Assembly (NCBI RefSeq): GCF_050587525.1
Contig: NZ_JBOBFT010000008.1
Coordinates: forward strand, 62,001-126,000
DNA from: Plantibacter sp050587525
GTDB lineage: Bacteria > Actinomycetota > Actinomycetes > Actinomycetales > Microbacteriaceae
DNA: 64,000 nt
Direction: 5' to 3'
Positions 17,365 to 24,849 of the stretch are shown one piece after another. Positions within the stretch are counted from its first letter, which is position 1. Every line of letters starts with the position of its first letter. Both the position numbers and the translations under genes were made by a program. Below the pieces are notes generated by a model. That model was not told where the DNA came from. It made no database searches and saw nothing but the letters and a program-made list of their open reading frames with translations.

Positions 17365-17370
17365 TAGGAT
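17365..17370 (+). promoter_or_regulatory. -10 box for the trp leader transcript
   Basis: TAGGAT lies 7 nt before the leader-peptide ATG at 17378, so the leader mRNA would be leaderless, starting essentially at AUG. Confidence 0.5.
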
Positions 17371-17377
17371 CATCGCC

Positions 17378-17419
17378 ATGCAAACCCCGTGCGTTCGAAG
17401 CTGGTGGCCCGCCTCTTAG
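17378..17419 (+). CDS. trpL: tryptophan leader peptide
   Basis: A 13-codon ORF encodes MQTPCVRSWWPAS, with tandem Trp codons at 17402-17407 followed shortly by a TAG stop. Two adjacent Trp codons in so short a peptide, placed between a promoter and mutually exclusive hairpins ahead of an anthranilate synthase gene, is the hallmark of ribosome-mediated attenuation. When charged tRNA-Trp is scarce the ribosome stalls on the Trp codons and covers RNA segment 1. The ORF is too short for ordinary gene callers. Confidence 0.85.
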   Translation: MQTPCVRSWWPAS

Positions 17420-17474
17420 GCGGACATCGCTCGTACCCACACGACGAAACGACCGCCCTGCAGGGTGGTCGTTT
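17409..17474 (+). promoter_or_regulatory. tryptophan transcription attenuator
   Basis: Four RNA segments are visible. Segment 1 is CCGCCT (17409-17414) and segment 2 is AGGCGG (17418-17423); they form a 6-bp pause hairpin. Segment 3 contains CCGCC (17453-17457), which can pair with GGCGG of segment 2 as antiterminator. Segments 3 and 4 (AAACGACCGCCC 17447-17458 and GGGTGGTCGTTT 17463-17474) form a 12-bp terminator stem with a TGCA loop running into T residues. Ribosome stalling at 17402-17407 would mask segment 1 and favour 2:3, allowing readthrough into the gene at 17522. Confidence 0.85.
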
Positions 17475-17521
17475 TCGCGTCCGGTGCCCTGCACGGACGG
17501 TCCCATCACCGAGGACCCGCC

Positions 17522-19408
17522 ATGCCAACGCTGCTGCACCGCCTGCTCCGCGCCGCTCCGGAGACCCCGTTCGCCGTCATCCGACGGCAGGGGAGCCCCA
17601 CGGTCGACGTCCTCACGGGCGACGTCGTCGACGTCGACCTGCTCCGTGACATCCCGCTCGGCGCCGATGGTGACGCCGAGCGACCCGAGGTGCTCGCGAT
17701 CGTCCCGTTCCGCCAGGTCCGCGAACGCGGGTTCGAGGCGATCGACGACGACGCCCCGCTCCGCTGCCTCGTGGTTACGGAACGGGAGGAGCTCGCCGTC
17801 GACGACGTGATCGCGGCACTCCCCGACGTGCGCGTACCGCTCGATGGCGGCGGATTCGACGTCGATGACGAGGAGTACGCCGAGATCGTCCGTCGGGTCA
17901 TCGAGGACGAGATCGGCCGCGGCGAGGGCGCCAACTTCGTGATCCGACGCGAGTACCGCGCCACGACCGGGGTTCCGGCCGCCCAGGTGGTGCTGGCGTG
18001 GTTGCGTGCGCTCCTCGTGGGCGAGACGGGTGCGTACTGGACGTTCGCGGTGCACACCCCCGGGGTCTCGATGGCGGGCGCGACGCCGGAACGGCACGTC
18101 GGCGTCGACGTCGACGGCGCGACGGGCGACCGCACCGTGACGATGAACCCGATCAGCGGCACCTATCGTCACCCGGCGAGCGGCGTCACGGCGGATGCCT
18201 TCCGCGCTTTCCTCGCCGACGCCAAGGAGACCGAGGAGCTCTTCATGGTGGTCGACGAGGAGATGAAGATGATGAGTCGGGTGTGCTCGTCTGGTGGGCG
18301 CATCGTCGGCCCGTTCCTTGCACAGATGTCCCGGCTGACGCACACCGAGTACCTCCTGGCCGGGACGAGCGACCTGGACGTGCGCGAGGTGCTCCGACTC
18401 ACGATGTTCGCGCCGACGGTCACCGGCTCGCCCATGCAGAACGCGTGCTCGGTCATCACGCGTCACGAGCGTGGCCCGCGCGGCTACTACTCCGGCGTGC
18501 TCGCCCGCTTCACGCCCTCGATCGACGGCGCGTACTCGCTCGACGCCCCCATCCTCATCCGCACGGCGTACGTGGACGACCGTGGCGCCGTTCGGGTCCC
18601 GGCCGGTGCGACGCTCGTCCGGCACTCCGATCCGGTCTCCGAGGTCGCCGAGACGGCCGCCAAGGCGTCCGGCGTCCTCACGGCCCTCGGCGTCATCGAG
18701 CCCAAGGTCGCAGGCGAGACGATCGACCTCGCATCGCAGGACGGCGTGGAGGCGGCCCTGCGCGGACGCAATGAGCGGCTCGCATCGTTCTGGCTGCAAC
18801 CGCAGCATCCGGCGTCCGACGACCGTCTCGCTGGACGGACCGCGGTGATCGTCGATGCTGAAGACGAGTTCACGGCGATGCTCGCGCACCAGCTCCGTCA
18901 CTTCGGCATGACGGTGCACGTGGAGCACTGGTCGACGACCGAGACGGAGCACCCGGAGGCCGATCTGCTCGTCGCCGGTCCTGGACCGGGCGACCCCACG
19001 GATCTCACCGAACCGCGGATCCGACGGATGCACGAGATCGTGGCCGCCCGGCTCGCATCGGGCGCCGCGCTCCTCGCCGTGTGCCTCAGCCACCAGGTGC
19101 TCGCGCTGCACCTGGGGCTGCCGATCGTCCGACTCGATGCTCCGCGTCAGGGCGTGCAATTGCAGCTCGACCTGTTCGGCGAGCCCTCGCTCATCGGGTT
19201 CTACAACACCTTCACGGCGCGTGCGGGCGACGTCTCCGTCCACGACGAACCGGTCGAACTCGCGGCTGACCCGACGTCCGGGGACGTGTTCGCGATGCGG
19301 GGGAGGAACCTCGCGTCAGTGCAGGGACATCTCGAATCCGTCCTGTCGCGCGACGGACTCCGTGCACTCGGCGCGCTCGCCGGGCACGCGCTGGCGGACG
19401 GGTCCTGA
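17522..19408 (+). CDS. fused anthranilate synthase, TrpE-TrpG (PhzE-like)
   Basis: A 628-residue two-domain enzyme converting chorismate and glutamine to anthranilate. The N-terminal chorismate-binding domain (to ~430) has MNPISGTYRHP, EELFMVVDEEMKMMSRVCSSGGRIVGP, a GSPMQNA loop and RGYYSGVLARF. The C-terminal glutamine amidotransferase domain (from ~440) has VAGPGPGDPTDL, nucleophile Cys in LLAVCLSHQVLAL and the catalytic His-Glu in VQGHLES. Architecture and sequence resemble PhzE (aminodeoxyisochorismate synthase). The tryptophan attenuator immediately upstream argues that the product serves tryptophan synthesis. No phenazine genes are nearby. ATG 17522 begins right after the attenuator. 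The other trp genes are not in this window. Confidence 0.88.
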   Translation: MPTLLHRLLRAAPETPFAVIRRQGSPTVDVLTGDVVDVDLLRDIPLGADGDAERPEVLAIVPFRQVRERGFEAIDDDAPLRCLVVTEREELAVDDVIAALPDVRVPLDGGGFDVDDEEYAEIVRRVIEDEIGRGEGANFVIRREYRATTGVPAAQVVLAWLRALLVGETGAYWTFAVHTPGVSMAGATPERHVGVDVDGATGDRTVTMNPISGTYRHPASGVTADAFRAFLADAKETEELFMVVDEEMKMMSRVCSSGGRIVGPFLAQMSRLTHTEYLLAGTSDLDVREVLRLTMFAPTVTGSPMQNACSVITRHERGPRGYYSGVLARFTPSIDGAYSLDAPILIRTAYVDDRGAVRVPAGATLVRHSDPVSEVAETAAKASGVLTALGVIEPKVAGETIDLASQDGVEAALRGRNERLASFWLQPQHPASDDRLAGRTAVIVDAEDEFTAMLAHQLRHFGMTVHVEHWSTTETEHPEADLLVAGPGPGDPTDLTEPRIRRMHEIVAARLASGAALLAVCLSHQVLALHLGLPIVRLDAPRQGVQLQLDLFGEPSLIGFYNTFTARAGDVSVHDEPVELAADPTSGDVFAMRGRNLASVQGHLESVLSRDGLRALGALAGHALADGS

Positions 19409-19434
19409 CGGACTAGCCCTCGGGGCTGGGCCGA

Positions 19435-20157
19435 CTAGACCTCGCGTGCGACGGTCACGAGCGGTTCGACGCCGTCGAGCTCGGGAAGCAGCCCGATGTC
19501 GACGAACCGGAGGTCGCCGGCGTACGCGGAGGCAGGCGGGATGAGGAGGCCGGCCTTCACCGCGCCGAAGGTGACGGTCACTTCCGCGGGGAGGACCGAT
19601 CCGTCGGGGACGGTGCCCTCGTCGGCATCGATCCCGCTCGGCAGGTCGACGGCGACGACGGTCGGGCCGCGATGCGACTGCACCACCGGGAGCAGTGCTT
19701 GGACCAGCTCGAGGGCCGCGCCCCGGAGCGTCGGGTCGATGCTCGCGCCCGTGCCGACGATGCCGTCCACGATGAGGTCTGCGTCCTTGGCCGCAGCCAC
19801 GGCGTCGTCGGTCGGCGTCGGCGCCTCGCCGAGCTGACGGGCTCCTGCCGCGAGGGCCGCTTGCAGGCCGTCCTGGTGCACGAGGGTGCTCGTCCGGGCG
19901 ATCGCGACGTCCACGCCGGAGGCTGCGAGTGCCGCTCCGGCGAAGAGCGCGTCACCGCCGTTGTCGCCGGAGCCGACGAGGAGGAGGACGCTGCCTGGGC
20001 CGTCGGCTGCGAGATCCGGGTCCGCCAGGCGGGCGGCGAGGAGTTCTTCGAGCACCGAGGCGAGTCCGGCGGCGGCGCGTTGCATGAGCGGTTCACCCGC
20101 GGCGATGAGCGCCGCTTCTGCTGCGCGGACGTGGGCTGCTGCGTATCCATCGGTCAT
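19435..20157 (-). CDS. nnrE: NAD(P)H-hydrate epimerase domain protein
   Basis: A 240-residue YjeF N-terminal type protein that epimerises damaged NAD(P)H hydrates for repair by a dehydratase. Motifs are VGSGDNGGDALFAGAALAASGV (nucleotide phosphate loop, normally NGGDG), DLIVDGIVGTGA, VAVDLPSGIDADEG and VTFGAVKAGLL. The dehydratase (YjeF C-terminal) domain is absent here and is either encoded elsewhere or lost. ATG 20157. It is convergent with the anthranilate synthase gene and divergent from the GntR gene. Confidence 0.88.
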   Translation of the reverse strand: MTDGYAAAHVRAAEAALIAAGEPLMQRAAAGLASVLEELLAARLADPDLAADGPGSVLLLVGSGDNGGDALFAGAALAASGVDVAIARTSTLVHQDGLQAALAAGARQLGEAPTPTDDAVAAAKDADLIVDGIVGTGASIDPTLRGAALELVQALLPVVQSHRGPTVVAVDLPSGIDADEGTVPDGSVLPAEVTVTFGAVKAGLLIPPASAYAGDLRFVDIGLLPELDGVEPLVTVAREV

Positions 20158-20249
20158 GGCTCCACTCTCGCGGGTCGGCGGGGACCGGGCAAGGGGGACG
20201 GGTGGTCGGTGGCCGGTCGGCGACAGGACGTCCCGTTATGCACGCATCG

Positions 20250-20259
20250 TTGCATGCAA
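20250..20259. promoter_or_regulatory. candidate GntR operator
   Basis: TTGCATGCAA is a perfect 10-bp palindrome. It ends 5 bp before the -10 box TAGACT (20265-20270), which itself lies 6 nt before the GTG start of the GntR gene. A repressor here would block RNA polymerase, so autoregulation is likely. Confidence 0.5.
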
Positions 20260-20276
20260 GAGCGTAGACTGTTGTG

Positions 20277-20918
20277 GTGACCGATGCTCCGACCGTTTCC
20301 AGCGCTGAACGCGCCTACCTCTTCACCAAGGCTCAGATCATCCGCGGTGTGCTCCCGGGCGGTGAGCTCGTCAGTGAGGGACAGATCTGCGACGAGCTCG
20401 GCATCAGCAGGACGCCCGTCCATGAGGCGTTCCTGCGCCTCGCGGCCGAGCACCTGCTCGTCCTGTCCTCGCGCAAGGGAGCCGTCGTCGCCCCGATGTC
20501 GCCGAGCGAGGGGGAGGACGTGCTCGAGATGCGGGAAGCCATCGAACGCGCTGCCGCCGACCGCCTGATCAGAGCCGGCGGTCCGGCTCCGGAGGTCGCC
20601 GCGCGCCTGCACCTCCTGCTCGAACGGCAGCAGGCCGCGCTCGAAGCGGACGACGTCGACGAGTTCGTCGACGCGGACGACGAGTTCCACTCCGGTGTCG
20701 TCGCCGCGAGTGGCAACGGGATCGCCGTGCACCTCTGGGGCCTGCTCAGGGATCGCCAGCAACGCATGCGTAGTCAGCTGCTCCGCATGCGCCCCGACCG
20801 GTTGCCCGCGGCGCTCGACGACCACCGGCAGCTCCTCGACCGACTCGTCGCCGCCGACCTCGCCGGATTCGAGGCGGTCCTCACAACGCATCTCGAACGC
20901 CATCGCGGCGCCCTGTGA
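20277..20918 (+). CDS. GntR family transcriptional regulator (FadR/FCD type)
   Basis: A 213-residue repressor-type regulator. The winged helix-turn-helix occupies residues 5-75 (ILP-like GVLPGGELVSEGQICDELGISRTPVHEAFLRLAAEHLLVL). An FCD all-helical ligand domain follows, with metal/ligand His residues in DDEFHSGVVAASGN and HRQLLDRLVAADLAGFEAVLTTHLERH. GTG 20277 is chosen because TAGACT lies 6 nt upstream, giving a leaderless mRNA; GTG 20274 is the alternative. It overlaps the MFS gene by 4 bp, so it probably controls that transporter in response to its substrate. Confidence 0.88.
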   Translation: MTDAPTVSSAERAYLFTKAQIIRGVLPGGELVSEGQICDELGISRTPVHEAFLRLAAEHLLVLSSRKGAVVAPMSPSEGEDVLEMREAIERAAADRLIRAGGPAPEVAARLHLLLERQQAALEADDVDEFVDADDEFHSGVVAASGNGIAVHLWGLLRDRQQRMRSQLLRMRPDRLPAALDDHRQLLDRLVAADLAGFEAVLTTHLERHRGAL

Positions 20919-22180
20919 GCGGCGACCGACCACTTCGCAACGACGCGTCACATCGAGCACCCCGTCCCTGGGTCGCCCTGTTCGGACTGATCTTCATGAT
21001 GTCCTGGAGTGGCAACCAGTTCACGCCGCTCCTGCTGCTCTACAAGGCGGAGGACCACTACTCCTCGCTCGTCGTGAACGCATTCCTCGGCATCTACGTC
21101 CTCGGGCTCGCTCCGAGCCTGCTGCTGGCCGGTGCGCTGTCCGACCGGTACGGACGCAAGCCGGTCATGTTCATCGGCGTGTTCGTGACGATCGCCGCCA
21201 GCGCCGCCCTGGGGTTCGGGGTGTTCGGCGCCGGTCCGCTCTACCTCGGCAGGCTCCTCGCAGGCGTTGCAGTCGGCATCGCGATGGCCGTCGGAACCAG
21301 CTGGATGAAAGAGGTCTCCAGTGCGCCGTACGACACGAGCGGCGATGTCGGCGCCGGGGCGAGGCGCGCATCGCTCGCCTTCACGATCGGTTCGGCGACG
21401 GGTGCGCTCGTTGCGGGAGGCGTTGCTCAGCTCACGCCATTCGGTGAAGTGCTCCCGTTCGTCGTGAACATCGCCCTGACGATCCCGTTCCTGTGGCTGA
21501 TCGCACGGGTGCCGGAGACGAGTCTCACGGGTGGTGTCCGCGGGCCGCTGCGTGAGCAGTTCCGGATCCCGGCGGCAGGTCACAAGCGATTCGTCCGGGT
21601 CGTCGCGGTCATGGCGCCATGGCTGTTCGCCGCCGCCGCGATCGGCTACGGCTACCTGCCGGTGCTCCTCGACGGACCGAGTGCGGGATTCGGTGTCGGC
21701 TACGCGACGGCCCTGTGCGTCATCATGCTCAGCACCTCGGCCCTCGTGCAGCCGTTCGCGAAGCGGCTCGATTCGCCGACGAGTGCGCGCGCGATGCTCG
21801 TGGGGCTCGGCATCATCGTGGTCGGTCTCGCCGGAGCCATCGTCGTGGATCGGACGCAGTCGCTCGTGCTGGGAGCGGTCGTCGCGTTCGTCTTCGGCGC
21901 GGGATTCGGCATCGGCCTCGTGTCGTCGTTGCTGGAAGTGCAGCGCATCGCGAAACCGACCGATCTGGCGGGCCTCACCGGTCTGTTCTATGCGCTCGCG
22001 TACTCGGGATTCGTCCTGCCAGCGCTGCTCGCCGCGATCACCCCTCCGTTCACCACTCCCGTGCTGTTCTCGGTGCTCGTGGTCCTTGCGATCGTCTGCT
22101 TCTTCGTCATCCTCGCCTCCACGAGACGGCACCTGCCCGAGCTGGAGCCGAGGACCGACTCGAACCCTGACGATCGGTAA
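20915..22180 (+). CDS. MFS transporter
   Basis: A 421-residue major facilitator with twelve predicted helices. The loop 2-3 motif GALSDRYGRKPVMFIGVF (about residues 72-89) is the classic MFS motif A. It is translationally coupled to the GntR regulator (GTGA overlap), so its cargo is probably the regulator's ligand or a related metabolite. The sequence does not indicate which one. The stop is followed by an imperfect terminator shared with the convergent ABC operon. Confidence 0.88.
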   Translation: MSGDRPLRNDASHRAPRPWVALFGLIFMMSWSGNQFTPLLLLYKAEDHYSSLVVNAFLGIYVLGLAPSLLLAGALSDRYGRKPVMFIGVFVTIAASAALGFGVFGAGPLYLGRLLAGVAVGIAMAVGTSWMKEVSSAPYDTSGDVGAGARRASLAFTIGSATGALVAGGVAQLTPFGEVLPFVVNIALTIPFLWLIARVPETSLTGGVRGPLREQFRIPAAGHKRFVRVVAVMAPWLFAAAAIGYGYLPVLLDGPSAGFGVGYATALCVIMLSTSALVQPFAKRLDSPTSARAMLVGLGIIVVGLAGAIVVDRTQSLVLGAVVAFVFGAGFGIGLVSSLLEVQRIAKPTDLAGLTGLFYALAYSGFVLPALLAAITPPFTTPVLFSVLVVLAIVCFFVILASTRRHLPELEPRTDSNPDDR

Positions 22181-22181
22181 C

Positions 22182-22214
22182 GCTGAGAGCGCGAGCCTGC
22201 CCCGCGCCCTCAGC
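22182..22214. terminator. imperfect bidirectional terminator
   Basis: GCTGAG-A-GCGCG (22182-22193) pairs with CGCGC-C-CTCAGC (22203-22214) with one internal mismatch. It lies between the convergent MFS and ABC ATPase genes and overlaps the last codon of the latter. Confidence 0.45.
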
Positions 22215-22989
22215 GACTCCGTCCGAGGAACCGCAGCGAGACGGACCCGGCACTCCGGTCGACCACGGCACGCACCCGGAAGACCTCGTCGATCAGTCGT
22301 TCCGTCAGCACTTCCGTCGGAGGCCCCGCGCCGACGGAGCGCCCCTTCTGCATGACGAGCACCCGGTCGCAGTGCATCGCGGCCATGTCGAGGTCGTGCA
22401 GCACCACGACCACCGTCGCCCCGGACGCGCGCAACAGGTCCATGAGGAGGAATCGGTGATGGAGGTCGAGGTGGTTGGTCGGCTCGTCCAGCAGGATGAT
22501 CGTCGGATCCTGGGCGAACGCCCGCGCGAGCTGCACCCGTTGCCGCTCTCCGCCGGACAGGGTGCTCCACCGGCGCTCGCCGAAGCCGTCGAGCCCGACG
22601 CGTGAGAGCGCCTCGGTGCAGCGCGCGGCGTCCTCGGTGGACGGTCTGTCGAGTCTGGATCGGAACGGGAGCCGTCCGAGGCCAACGACCTCCTCGACCC
22701 GAAGGTCGACGTCAGTCTCTGACGACTGCTCCACATAGGCGAGGCGTCGTGCGACATCGCGGCGACGCATCGACGAGAGCTCGTCGTCCCCGAGCCGAAT
22801 CGTGCCGAGGGTGGGTGTCAGGAGCCCGGCCAGGCAACGGAGCAGGGTCGACTTGCCGGAGCCGTTCGGACCGACGATGCCGAGCACCTCGCCCTCGCCG
22901 ACGTCGAGCGAGACGTCGTCGACGATGCGTCGTCCCGCCCGAGCGACCGTCACGCCGGTTGCGCGCAGTCCCATCGCCTTCGCCCTCAT
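22210..22989 (-). CDS. metal-chelate ABC importer, ATP-binding subunit (FecE-like)
   Basis: A 259-residue ATPase of the FecCD-type importers that take up siderophores, cobalamin or other metal chelates. Walker A GPNGSGKST (near 39-47), signature TLSGGERQRV, Walker B IILLDEPTNHLD and switch VLHDLDMAAMHCD are intact. Its ATG overlaps the permease stop by 4 bp. It is the last gene of the four-gene operon running from 25850 to 22210. Confidence 0.9.
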   Translation of the reverse strand: MRAKAMGLRATGVTVARAGRRIVDDVSLDVGEGEVLGIVGPNGSGKSTLLRCLAGLLTPTLGTIRLGDDELSSMRRRDVARRLAYVEQSSETDVDLRVEEVVGLGRLPFRSRLDRPSTEDAARCTEALSRVGLDGFGERRWSTLSGGERQRVQLARAFAQDPTIILLDEPTNHLDLHHRFLLMDLLRASGATVVVVLHDLDMAAMHCDRVLVMQKGRSVGAGPPTEVLTERLIDEVFRVRAVVDRSAGSVSLRFLGRSR

Positions 22990-24104
22990 GCGACGGCCCT
23001 CCTCCGCATGATCGCGAGGAACACCGGGACACCGAGCAGCGCTGTGATGACACCGGCGGGGATCTGCTGCGGTTGGAACAGCAGGCGACCCACAGCGTCT
23101 GCTGCGACGAGGAACACCGCGCCCGCGAGCGCCGACACGGGGAGGAGCAGACGATGCGAGGAGCCGACGAGGAACCGGGCAGCGTGCGGAACGATGAGTC
23201 CCACGAAGCCGATCGCGCCGACCGAAGTCACGATCGCGGCGGTCGCGAGGGCGGCGCACACGAGGACGATGATCCGGGTCCGCCCGACGTCGACACCGAG
23301 GGCGGACGCCGCATCGGTCCCGAACGCGAACGCGTCGAGCGCGGAGGACCTGCTCACCAGGACGGCGACCACGACGACGACGACCGCCGCGCACAGCCCG
23401 ACCGAGGACCAGCGGGCGGCGGCGAGCGAGCCGAGGAGCCAGTAGGTGAGCCCTCGCGTCGAATCCGCGTCGCCCCATGCCATGAGGACGAGGGAGGTGA
23501 GTGCGGTGAAGAGCTGACCGACCACGACGCCGATCAGCACGATTCGCCCGGCGCTCGCCGACTGGCGGCCGAGGAGGCCGAACACGAGGGCGAACGCGGC
23601 GAGTCCACCGATGAGCGCTCCGCCGGCGAGCGAGACGGTGCCGGCTCCAACGCCGAGCACGAGGACCAGGACGGCGCCCGTGGACGCGCCGGACGAGATG
23701 CCGAGCAGGTAGGGCTCTGCAAGGGCGTTCCTCGTGATCGCCTGCAGGACGGCGCCGCAGCACGCGAGGCCGGCTCCCGCGAGCGCCGCGAGCAGCACGC
23801 GGGGGAGTCGGAGTTCCCAGACGATCGAGTCGGTCAGCTTCGGCAGCGGCGCGACCGGCAGACCGAGGTGCGAGGCGAGGGCCGTGAGCGTCTGCGGGAG
23901 CGTGACCGTCCCGCCGATCGTGATGGCGAGGAGGACCGTTGTGATCAGGACCAGGGGCAGGACGACGCGGATCGTGAGGGTCCGACCGCGCCCACGGACG
24001 GACCCTCGCGAGACGGGAGCGCTGGAAACGATGAGACCGTCGGCGTCGTCGAGCACACCCGCCGATCGCTCCGACTCAGCGACGGGCGAGGACGATGAAG
24101 TCAT
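22986..24104 (-). CDS. metal-chelate ABC importer, permease (FecCD family)
   Basis: A 372-residue membrane permease. After about 40 polar residues come roughly ten helices. FecCD signatures are LPRVLLAALAGAGLACCGAVLQAITRNALAEPYLLGISSGAS, GAIGFVGLIVPHAARFLVGSSHR and the ATPase-coupling Gly-rich loops. A single permease gene suggests a homodimer. Its start lies inside the end of the methyltransferase gene (29-bp overlap), so the methyltransferase belongs to the operon rather than being an insertion. Confidence 0.9.
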   Translation of the reverse strand: MTSSSSPVAESERSAGVLDDADGLIVSSAPVSRGSVRGRGRTLTIRVVLPLVLITTVLLAITIGGTVTLPQTLTALASHLGLPVAPLPKLTDSIVWELRLPRVLLAALAGAGLACCGAVLQAITRNALAEPYLLGISSGASTGAVLVLVLGVGAGTVSLAGGALIGGLAAFALVFGLLGRQSASAGRIVLIGVVVGQLFTALTSLVLMAWGDADSTRGLTYWLLGSLAAARWSSVGLCAAVVVVVVAVLVSRSSALDAFAFGTDAASALGVDVGRTRIIVLVCAALATAAIVTSVGAIGFVGLIVPHAARFLVGSSHRLLLPVSALAGAVFLVAADAVGRLLFQPQQIPAGVITALLGVPVFLAIMRRRAVA

Positions 24105-24849
24105 CGAAGTGCTGCCACACGGGACCCGCCTCTGCGAAGCCGGCCATCCGCATCGACTCGACGTGGAAACCGAGGCTCAGTTCCGGATTCGGCGGCCGCT
24201 CGGAGAAGCGGCGCTCGCGTTCGGGGGCGAGCGCGGCGAAGTGCGGCACCGCGACGAGCTCGTTCCACCATTCGTCCCAGTCCTGGGCACCGTTCCGGCG
24301 GTCCTGTCGTTGCGTGCGCTCGTCGTCGAGACGGCTGAGCTCTTCGAAGAGCGGCCGACCCTCCTCGAAGCGCAGATGATCGGCGTTGAGGACGATCCCG
24401 CCTTCAGGGACCACCGTGGCGAGGTCCGAGTAGACCCTCGTGAGGACGTCCGCCGGAAGCCAGTGCAGGGCGGTGGAGCTCAGGACGGCGTCGGGGGTAC
24501 GGCCGTCGAGGGCCAGCAGCCAGTCGCGATCCCAGAGGTCGGCATCGATGAACGTCACCCGGTCGCCGTGCTCAGCCAGCGCCTGCCGCCCGAGTTCGAG
24601 GAGCACCGGGTCGACGTCGACGGCGATGCATGTGGCGTCCGGCAATCGCTCAAGGATCCGCGCGCTGATCGACCCCGGTCCGCACGCGAGATCGAGGATC
24701 GTCCCGTCGGAGGGAATCGTGTCGGCGACGATGTCGAGCATGAACGTGAACCTGGCTTCACGGTTCGTGATGTACGCGGCCTGCTGCGCGTCCCAGGCGG
24801 CGAGGAGCTCCTTGCTCCGTGCCGTGAGACCGGGATCGGCGGCGCTCAT
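24076..24849 (-). CDS. class I SAM-dependent methyltransferase in a metal-chelate uptake operon
   Basis: A 257-residue Rossmann-fold methyltransferase. SAM-binding motif I is ILDLACGPGSIS, followed by IAVDVDPVLLELGRQAL (acidic ribose-binding end of strand 2), FIDADLWDRDW, and LSSTALHWLPADVLTRVYSDLATVVPEGGIVLNAD (motifs II-III). The closest general type is small-molecule (trans-aconitate or UbiE-like) methyltransferases. It starts within the stop region of the binding-protein gene (4-bp overlap) and overlaps the permease by 29 bp. Its substrate may be the imported chelator or a metallophore precursor; this is inference from position. Confidence 0.82.
   Translation of the reverse strand: MSAADPGLTARSKELLAAWDAQQAAYITNREARFTFMLDIVADTIPSDGTILDLACGPGSISARILERLPDATCIAVDVDPVLLELGRQALAEHGDRVTFIDADLWDRDWLLALDGRTPDAVLSSTALHWLPADVLTRVYSDLATVVPEGGIVLNADHLRFEEGRPLFEELSRLDDERTQRQDRRNGAQDWDEWWNELVAVPHFAALAPERERRFSERPPNPELSLGFHVESMRMAGFAEAGPVWQHFDDFIVLARR

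Noticed and set aside
17522..19408. Phenazine biosynthesis (phzE) assignment
   Set aside because: No other phz genes are nearby, and the Trp attenuator directly upstream points to tryptophan control.
20948..22570. 540-residue minus-strand frame opposite the MFS gene
   Set aside because: It has shadow composition with no domain, and the MFS gene is certain.
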